From NCBI RefSeq assembly GCF_008727865.1, contig NZ_VTWU01000003.1, positions 124,001-188,000 on the forward strand: a DNA stretch of 64,000 bases. The letters are read 5' to 3'. Positions 55,383 through 64,000 of the stretch are shown in pieces. The DNA is from Hymenobacter busanensis. Its GTDB lineage: Bacteria; Bacteroidota; Bacteroidia; Cytophagales; Hymenobacteraceae. Below the pieces are notes generated by a model. It was given only the letters and a program-made list of their open reading frames with translations. It was not told where the DNA came from and did no database searches. Position 1 is the first letter of the stretch; every line of letters begins with the position of its first letter. A program made the position numbers and the translations under genes.

Positions 55383-56339
55383 CTAAAACAGCGCGGCCGC
55401 TACCCGGCGGATCGTTTCCGATTTGCCCATGGAGTAGTAGTGCAGGCTGGGCACGCCGGCGGCCATCAATTCGCGACTCTGCTGAATGCACCACTCAATG
55501 CCGATTTCGCGGGCGGCGGCATCGTCGCGGCACTGGGCCACGGCTTCCACCAGCTCCTCGGGCAGGTTGATGAAAAAGGAGCGGGGCAGGGCCGTGAGCT
55601 GCTTTTTGCCGGTGAGCGGCTTGAGGCCCGGAATGATGGGTACCGTGATACCCGCCGCGCGGCACTGAGCCACGTACTCGAAGAACTTGGCGTTGTCGAA
55701 GAACATCTGGGTCACGATGTAATCGGCGCCGCGGTCTACTTTGTGCTTGAGGTAGCGCACGTCGGCGGCGTGGTTAGGCGCCTCGAAGTGCTTTTCGGGG
55801 TAGCCGGCCGTGCCGATGCAGAAGTCGGTGGCAAAAGTGTCGTCCTGCTCTTCGTCGAGGTACTCGCCCTTGTTCAGGTTGGCCACCTGCCCAATCAAGT
55901 CGCAGGCGTAGGCATGGCCGTCGGGTTGGGGCTTGAAGCTGCCTTCCGACTTAATCGGGTCGCCGCGCAGGGCCAGCACCGTGTCGATGCCCAGGAAATG
56001 CAGGTCGATGAGGGCGTTTTCGGTTTCCTCCTTCGAGAAGCCGCCGCAAATCAGGTGCGGCACGGTGTCCACATCGAAGCGGTTTTTGATGGCGGCGCAA
56101 ATGCCGACCGTGCCGGGGCGGCGGCGCACGGTTTTCTTTTCCAGCAGGCCGTTGGGGTGCTGGCGGTACACGTACTCCTCGCGGTGGTACGTCACGTCGA
56201 TAAACGGCGGCTTGAATTCCAGCAGCGGCTCGATGTTGGAAAACAGCGTCTGGATGTTTTCGCCCTTGCGGGGCGGCAGCACCTCAAAGGAGAACAAGGT
56301 TTTGCCGTTGGCGCGGGCCAGGTGGTCGGTAACTTTCAT
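55383..56339 (-). CDS. metF: 5,10-methylenetetrahydrofolate reductase
   Basis: The 318-aa flavoenzyme makes 5-methyltetrahydrofolate, the methyl donor used by MetH, in a TIM barrel. Family motifs are FSFEVLPPRKGENIQTL with the catalytic Glu, FIDVTYHREE, ALRGDPIKSEG, DFCIGTAGYPEKHFEAP, and ADYIVTQMFFDNAKF. It lies 55 nt downstream of metH on the same strand, so the riboswitch ahead of metH could control both. A hairpin in the gap may lower read-through. Confidence 0.96.
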   Translation of the reverse strand: MKVTDHLARANGKTLFSFEVLPPRKGENIQTLFSNIEPLLEFKPPFIDVTYHREEYVYRQHPNGLLEKKTVRRRPGTVGICAAIKNRFDVDTVPHLICGGFSKEETENALIDLHFLGIDTVLALRGDPIKSEGSFKPQPDGHAYACDLIGQVANLNKGEYLDEEQDDTFATDFCIGTAGYPEKHFEAPNHAADVRYLKHKVDRGADYIVTQMFFDNAKFFEYVAQCRAAGITVPIIPGLKPLTGKKQLTALPRSFFINLPEELVEAVAQCRDDAAAREIGIEWCIQQSRELMAAGVPSLHYYSMGKSETIRRVAAALF

Positions 56340-56362
56340 ACAAGTGGAGGCAAAGCAAAATG

Positions 56363-56388
56363 CTCCCCGCCCGGCGTAGGGCGGGGAG
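56363..56388 (-). terminator. Hairpin between metH and metF
   Basis: CTCCCCGCCC and GGGCGGGGAG form a 10-bp stem with a 6-nt loop; the minus strand continues CATTTTGCTTT, a broken T-tract. It may partly terminate transcripts from metH or serve to stabilise the 3' end. Confidence 0.55.
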
Positions 56389-56394
56389 GCCGAC

Positions 56395-60141
<3,747 letters not shown>

Positions 60142-60146
60142 AGCTG

Positions 60147-60187
60147 CTTTCTGGGTATAGGGTGTGCGTGTGCGCCTATCCAGAAAG
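60147..60187 (-). promoter_or_regulatory. Start-codon-proximal hairpin of the metH SAM switch
   Basis: On the minus strand CTTTCTGG pairs with CCAGAAAG, and inside that ATAGG with CCTAT, 5 nt before the metH AUG. The 5' arm, as CTTTCTGGATA, is also an exact 11-nt complement of the 5' strand of the SAM aptamer (60316-60326). The two pairings are mutually exclusive, fitting a translational switch. Confidence 0.7.
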
Positions 60188-60218
60188 TCACGGCCGCCGC
60201 GAAGGGTGGCCGGATTCG

Positions 60219-60328
60219 CTCATCTTTTCCGAACGCGCAAGTGGCTTCGGATGGGAGTTAGCACCTCCGCCGCAGTGGCTGGTTGCTAAGACGTCACAGG
60301 GCCCAGTCCCTCGGTCTTTCTGGATAAG
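60219..60328 (-). promoter_or_regulatory. SAM-I (S-box) riboswitch upstream of metH
   Basis: On the minus strand the conserved core can be read in order: CTTATC (P1 5' side), GAGGGACTGG, GCAACC, GGTGCTAACTCC, a P4 hairpin CCGAA/TTCGG, and GATGAG closing P1. These are the S-box hallmarks for S-adenosylmethionine binding. It ends 78 nt before the metH start. SAM should lower expression of metH and probably metF. The rest of 60329-60494 holds nothing clear. Confidence 0.93.
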
Positions 60329-60494
60329 CTACTGCGAAGATAATGCAGGCAAGGCGCATAAACAAGGCGCAGTACCAGCGGCAGGCCCCGCAGGTGCACG
60401 GCTGGCACTTGGCGTGCGTCGCCTAGGCGCCGTTGGTGCGGGTCTGCGTGCTAGTTCGCATATTGGCTGCCAACTCAGCCGCCGCGGCTTCGTC

Positions 60495-60767
60495 ATGGTC
60501 ACAAAACGTACTTCCTTCCGATGGGTGCTAGCTTGGCTGCTGTTCTACGGCTTGGGCTTGCCTTATTGCGTGCCGGTGCTGCTCGACTGGCTCAACCGGC
60601 CCTCCGACCGATGGGTCGTCTACGGCATGCTGGGCATGGCCGTGGTGGGGGGCCTGGTGGCCCTTTCCCTGTACCAGGCCGCCCGCGCCCTCCTGCGGCG
60701 CTTCCAACCGCCTTCCACTCCATCCTCCACTTCGTACCTGCATGAGCGCGATTCCACTCGAGACTAG
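60495..60767 (+). CDS. Small membrane protein, 90 aa
   Basis: Two membrane helices are visible: LAWLLFYGLGLPYCVPVLL (about residues 12-30) and YGMLGMAVVGGLVALSLYQA (about 43-62), followed by a basic, Ser/Pro-rich tail. Its stop overlaps the SPFH gene start by 26 nt, so the two are translationally coupled. An upstream ATG at 60162 would run through the riboswitch region antisense and is rejected. No family is recognised; an accessory to the SPFH protein is inference. Confidence 0.65.
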   Translation: MVTKRTSFRWVLAWLLFYGLGLPYCVPVLLDWLNRPSDRWVVYGMLGMAVVGGLVALSLYQAARALLRRFQPPSTPSSTSYLHERDSTRD

Positions 60768-61632
60768 CCGCCGCTGGCTGAAGCCGCTGATTTTTCTGGG
60801 TTTGTTGCTGGTGGCCTTCGTGGCCAGCTGCAGCCTCATCAAAGTCGAGCGCATCGACGCGGGCAACGTGGGCATCAAAGTGAACCTGACCGGCTCGGGG
60901 CGCGGCGTCGACGACATCACCTACACCACGGGCTGGGTGTTCTACTCGCCGCTGAGCACGGCCGTGTACGAGTTTCCGGTGTACACCCAGCACAAGGAAT
61001 ACGAAGAGTTTGAGGTGCAGAGCAAGGACGGCTCCAGCTTTGGCGTAGCGCCCAGCCTCAACTACTTCATTCAGCAGGACAAGGTCGACGACATCTTCCG
61101 CCAGTACCGCCGCCCGCTCACCGACATCGAGAACGGCTTCCTGAAAACGGCCGTGTACGAGGCCTATCGCGTGGCCACCAACCGCTACACCGCCGACAGC
61201 CTCATCAGCAACCGCGGCAGCTACGAAGGCCAAGTGAAGGCGGCTCTCACCGGCCAGCTGCAGGGCATGGGCTTCACCGTGCAGCAGATTACCACCAAGC
61301 TGGAGCCGCCCGCCAGCCTCAAGGCCGCCATCGACGCCAAGAACACGGCCGTGCAAACCGGGCTGCAGACGGAAAACCGCATCCGGCAGGCCGAAGCACA
61401 GGCCCGCATCAACATTGCCGAAGCAGAGGGCCGCGCCAAAGCCATTCGCATTGCGGCCGATGCCCAGGCCTACGCCAACGAAAAGCAGCAACAGTCGCTC
61501 ACGCCGCTGCTGGTGCAGATGCGCTGGATTGAAGCCTGGGAAAAAGGCGGCAGCAACGTGCCTACCTACACGGGCGGCGCCGGCGGCAGCCAGTTTCTGA
61601 TGCAGATGCCCGCGCCGGGCGCGGCGAAGTAG
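60742..61632 (+). CDS. SPFH/Band 7 (prohibitin-like) protein
   Basis: The 296-aa protein has one N-terminal membrane segment (WLKPLIFLGLLLVAFVASC) and a prohibitin-type domain: VERIDAGNVGIKVNLTGSG, then FEVQSKDGSSFGVAPSLNYF, and a later coiled region AQARINIAEAEGRAKAIRIA. SPFH proteins form membrane-associated ring assemblies that modulate membrane proteins or proteases. The ASC at residues 28-30 could be read as a lipobox, but most family members keep the anchor. It overlaps the preceding membrane gene and ends before a long inverted repeat. Confidence 0.9.
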   Translation: MSAIPLETSRRWLKPLIFLGLLLVAFVASCSLIKVERIDAGNVGIKVNLTGSGRGVDDITYTTGWVFYSPLSTAVYEFPVYTQHKEYEEFEVQSKDGSSFGVAPSLNYFIQQDKVDDIFRQYRRPLTDIENGFLKTAVYEAYRVATNRYTADSLISNRGSYEGQVKAALTGQLQGMGFTVQQITTKLEPPASLKAAIDAKNTAVQTGLQTENRIRQAEAQARINIAEAEGRAKAIRIAADAQAYANEKQQQSLTPLLVQMRWIEAWEKGGSNVPTYTGGAGGSQFLMQMPAPGAAK

Positions 61633-61671
61633 CACCAACAGTCAGCCATGCTGTGGAGCGGGCTTTCGTCT

Positions 61672-61756
61672 GTCATCCTGAGCGCAGCGAAGGACCTTCT
61701 CACCGCTGAACGTTTTGTTCCGGCGTGAGAAGGTCCTTCGCTGCGCTCAGGATGAC
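61672..61756. repeat. 32-bp perfect inverted repeat between convergent genes
   Basis: GTCATCCTGAGCGCAGCGAA (start of the left arm, 61672-61703) is mirrored exactly at 61725-61756, with a 21-nt loop. It sits between the SPFH and rlmI stop codons. The type is common as a dispersed intergenic repeat in Bacteroidota, from memory, and may also act as a bidirectional terminator. Confidence 0.85.
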
Positions 61757-61775
61757 GCGATGAACACCGGGTAGC

Positions 61776-62969
61776 TTAATCCACCGCCAGCACCAGACCC
61801 TTGAGGTACTCTCCCTCCGGGTGAAACAAACTCACGGGGTGGTCGGCGGGCTGGGTGAGGCGGTGCAGGATGCGGGCCGGGCGGCCGGCTTCGATGGCGG
61901 CGGCCATGATGGCGCCCTCGAACAGCTCCATGCTCACCACCTGCGAGCAGCTGAAAGTAAACAGCAGCCCGCCGGGCGAAATCTGCTTGATGCCGGCCAC
62001 GTTCAGGCGCTTGTAGCCCATCAGGGCGTTGTGGCGGGCCGAAAGGTGCTTGGCAAAGGCCGGCGGGTCGAGTACGATGAGGTCGTACTGGTTGTGGCGG
62101 TCTTTCAGGAACGTGAATACGTCCTGGGCGTAGGCTTCGTGCCGGTCCTGCAAGCCGGTCAGCTCGGCGTTGCGGTTGGTCAGCTCCACGGCTTTCTTGC
62201 TCGAATCGACGGAATGCACCAATTCGGCCCCGGCTTGCAGGGCGTACACCGAGAAGCCGCCCGTGTAGCAGAACGTGTTGAGCACGCGGCGGCCGGGGGC
62301 GTAGCGGGCCAGCAGGGCGCGGTTGTCACGCTGGTCGATGAAAAAGCCGGTTTTCTGGCCCGTTTCCCAATCCACGGCGAAGCGGTGGCCGTTTTCCTGC
62401 ACAAGATGCTCGTGGCCGGTGCTTTCGCCGAAGAGGTAGCCGTTTTGGGCACCGGGCGCGGCCTTTTGGGGCACGGTTTCGGCGCTCTTGTCGTAGATGG
62501 CGCGCAGGCCGGGCACGGCCGTTTGGAGGGCTTTGGCAATGTGGGGGCGGGCCAGGTACATGCCCGCGCTGTGGGCCTGCACCACGGCCACGTCGCCGTA
62601 CACGTCGATGATGAGGCCGGGCACGCCGTCGCCCTCGGCGTGCACGAGGCGGTACACGTTGGTCGCGCCTTCGCCCGTCAGGCCCAAGCTGTGGCGCAGG
62701 CGGTAGGCGTTCTGCAGCTTCTCGGTCCAGAAGGCTTCGTCGGCCACGGCCGGCACGTCTGGGCCGAAGGCCAGCATGCGCACGGCAATGGAACCGGGGG
62801 CGTAATGGCCCATGCCCAGCTGCTCGCCGTTGTGGGCGTGCACCGCCACCACCTGCCCCTCGGTCACCTCGCCCTGCATACGGGCAATGGCGCCCGAAAA
62901 CACCCACGGATGCAGGCGGCGCAGGGATTGATCTTTTCCGGGTTTGAGCGTGACGATGGCAGCGGACAT
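61776..62969 (-). CDS. rlmI: Class I 23S rRNA methyltransferase of the RlmI type
   Basis: The 397-aa enzyme has an N-terminal PUA-like domain (LKPGKDQSLRRLHPWVFSGA) and a Rossmann methyltransferase domain: LNTFCYTGGFSVYALQAGAE with the SAM loop, VHSVDSSKKAVELTNRNAEL, and the catalytic region YDLIVLDPPAFAKH. A LLFTFSCSQVVSMELF segment holds the usual Cys. Family members make m5C in 23S rRNA; the exact site here is not proven by sequence. The ATG at 62969 follows TACCTTTG by 26 nt and is preferred to one five codons upstream. Confidence 0.9.
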   Translation of the reverse strand: MSAAIVTLKPGKDQSLRRLHPWVFSGAIARMQGEVTEGQVVAVHAHNGEQLGMGHYAPGSIAVRMLAFGPDVPAVADEAFWTEKLQNAYRLRHSLGLTGEGATNVYRLVHAEGDGVPGLIIDVYGDVAVVQAHSAGMYLARPHIAKALQTAVPGLRAIYDKSAETVPQKAAPGAQNGYLFGESTGHEHLVQENGHRFAVDWETGQKTGFFIDQRDNRALLARYAPGRRVLNTFCYTGGFSVYALQAGAELVHSVDSSKKAVELTNRNAELTGLQDRHEAYAQDVFTFLKDRHNQYDLIVLDPPAFAKHLSARHNALMGYKRLNVAGIKQISPGGLLFTFSCSQVVSMELFEGAIMAAAIEAGRPARILHRLTQPADHPVSLFHPEGEYLKGLVLAVD

Positions 62970-62994
62970 GGCAAACAAAAGCAAGTGCGAACCG

Positions 62995-63039
62995 CAAAGG
63001 TACGCACCCGAACGCGGGGCAGTGCAGGCGGTATCTTTG
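62995..63039. promoter_or_regulatory. Divergent promoters of rlmI and the HxlR gene
   Basis: The minus strand reads TACCTTTG at 63002-62995, and the plus strand TATCTTTG at 63032-63039. Both match TAnnTTTG and each lies 26-33 nt ahead of its gene. No clear -33 elements are seen. Confidence 0.65.
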
Positions 63040-63071
63040 CCCGACGGCCCGCTTCCACGTACTCAACCGCT

Positions 63072-63395
63072 ATGGAAAACCCCATCGACGCCCTCGTGAA
63101 GCTCATCAAGGGCAAGCACAAAGCCGATATCCTGATGTTTCTGAACCCGCAGCCGCGCCGTTTTAGTGAGGTGCGGCGGCACTTAGGCCGCGTCAGTGAG
63201 CGGATTCTGACCAAGCAGCTGCGCGAGCTGGAGGCCGAAGGGTTGGTGCGGCGCGAGGTGTTTCCCGAGGTGCCGCCGCGCGTGGAGTACAGCCTCACCG
63301 CCCACGGCTACACGCTCTGCCCGGTGCTCAAGCAGATGTGGTACTGGGGCCGGCAGCACAACCGGCAAAAAATGGAAGCGCCGGTAGCCGTTTGA
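63072..63395 (+). CDS. HxlR-family transcriptional regulator
   Basis: The 107-aa winged-helix protein starts MENPIDALVKLIKGKHKADI and has the family core PRRFSEVRRHLGRVSERILT followed by KQLRELEAEGLVRREVFPEV and PRVEYSLTAHGYTL. HxlR proteins act as dimers on nearby operators. The divergent rlmI gene or itself are the natural targets. No Cys lies near the N-terminus, so a YodB-like redox sensor is unlikely. A long plus-strand frame extends upstream to 61821 through rlmI, but it is antisense and the ATG at 63072 suits the fold and promoter. Confidence 0.93.
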   Translation: MENPIDALVKLIKGKHKADILMFLNPQPRRFSEVRRHLGRVSERILTKQLRELEAEGLVRREVFPEVPPRVEYSLTAHGYTLCPVLKQMWYWGRQHNRQKMEAPVAV

Positions 63396-63518
63396 ACCTG
63401 GCAACCGGCGCCCCGGGCCCAAAACTTCCCTCGCTGTAAGTAACCCGAAGCGGCGGTGCGCTCTTGCGCCGGGGCGCGAGCGGTGCGTCCTTCGCGGCCC
63501 TCACCCGTCTTTCCCGCC

Positions 63519-63992
63519 ATGAATACCCCCGTTTCTGCCGTCGACATTCTGCCCTACGAGCCCGCGCACCAAGCCGCCTTCCGCGACCTGAACCACGAGT
63601 GGATTACGCGCTACTTCGTGCTCGAAGACCTCGACCGCCGCATGCTCGACGACCCGCAGGGTTACATCCTCGACCGCGGCGGCTACATTTTCATGGCCCG
63701 GCACAACGGGCAGTTGGTGGGCACCTGCGCCCTCGTCTACGAGCACGAGGGTGTGTATGAGCTGGCCAAAATGGCCGTGACGCCCGCCGCGCAGGGCCTG
63801 GGCATTGGCTATTTGCTGGGCCAGGCCGTCATCAACAAAGCCCGCGAGATTGGGGCGCGGGAAATCGAACTGCTCTCGAACCGTAAGCTGGCGCCGGCGC
63901 TGGCGCTGTACCGCAAGCTGGGCTTCGCGGAAGCGCCGCTGCTCCCGTCGGAGTACCAAAGATCCGACATCAGGATGGTGCTGGCGCTGTAG
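63519..63992 (+). CDS. GNAT-family N-acetyltransferase
   Basis: The 157-aa protein shows the acetyl-CoA binding signature in YELAKMAVTPAAQGLGIGYL (Q/RxxGxG/A as QGLGIG) and the closing ALYRKLGFAEAP. It begins MNTPVSAVDILPYEPAHQAA and includes LNHEWITRYFVLEDLDRRML. The acetyl acceptor cannot be told from the sequence. It follows the HxlR gene by 123 nt on the same strand and may be co-transcribed. An ATG at 63456 lies in a Pro/Arg-rich stretch and is rejected. The window ends 8 nt after its stop. Confidence 0.9.
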   Translation: MNTPVSAVDILPYEPAHQAAFRDLNHEWITRYFVLEDLDRRMLDDPQGYILDRGGYIFMARHNGQLVGTCALVYEHEGVYELAKMAVTPAAQGLGIGYLLGQAVINKAREIGAREIELLSNRKLAPALALYRKLGFAEAPLLPSEYQRSDIRMVLAL

Positions 63993-64000
63993 CCGGGGCG

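Noticed and set aside
60162-60494. N-terminal extension of the small membrane protein
   Set aside because: It would be coded opposite the SAM riboswitch and has no domain character.
61821-63071. Long plus-strand frame running into the HxlR gene
   Set aside because: It is antisense to rlmI. The HxlR fold starts at 63072 and has its own promoter element.

Overview
The window is chromosomal DNA of a GC-rich Bacteroidota bacterium, most likely a Hymenobacter-type member of the Cytophagales. The evidence is two proteins with C-terminal type IX secretion (T9SS) sorting domains, two DUF5686/carboxypeptidase-regulatory outer-membrane proteins, a lipoprotein-form TamA (TamL) next to TamB, a CBM20-CBM20-GH77 MalQ, signal peptides ending in AxAQ, almost no Shine-Dalgarno sequences, and several promoter elements of the Bacteroidota form TAnnTTTG. 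No rRNA operon, prophage or CRISPR array was seen.

Layout. 1-5270: a glycine-rich secreted protein cut by the window edge, an unknown cytoplasmic protein, a palindrome array, a small His-rich exported protein, and an AT-richer island holding an NTF2-fold immunity-like protein and an orphan. 5277-9885: class Ia ribonucleotide reductase, nrdB and nrdA, split by a small cassette in which a DUF559 nuclease gene sits between two structured 72-nt inverted repeats. 10.0-10.8 kb: rplU-rpmA. 10.8-17.5 kb: a cyclase-family protein, hydrolases, HemW, a BamA/TamA-like barrel and a lipoprotein esterase. 17.7 kb: initiator tRNA. 18-20 kb: a TPR histidine kinase whose expected phospho-acceptor His is Tyr. 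20.4-24.8 kb: fused OtsA-OtsB facing a GH15 enzyme. 25-30.3 kb: tandem DUF5686 proteins. 30.5-40.2 kb: a thioredoxin-reductase-like flavoprotein and two giant T9SS cargo proteins. 40.6-43.3 kb: MalQ. 43.7-51.3 kb: TamB-TamL. 51.3-55.2 kb: an orphan, a cell-wall amidase, a lipoprotein, a TonB-domain protein and a TPR protein. 55.4-60.3 kb: metH-metF under a SAM-I riboswitch. 60.5-64.0 kb: an SPFH protein, an RlmI-type rRNA methyltransferase, an HxlR regulator and a GNAT acetyltransferase.

How the genes connect. nrdAB, rplU-rpmA, the initiator tRNA, hemW and metH-metF are core growth functions. TamB/TamL, the BamA-like barrel, both DUF5686 proteins and the T9SS cargo concern the cell envelope. 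OtsAB, GH15 and MalQ suggest a trehalose/alpha-glucan economy. The signals most worth following are the DUF559 inverted-repeat cassette, the apparent translational SAM switch ahead of metH, the Tyr-for-His kinase, and the regularly built palindrome array near 2.6 kb. All assignments come from reading the sequence; no database search was run.
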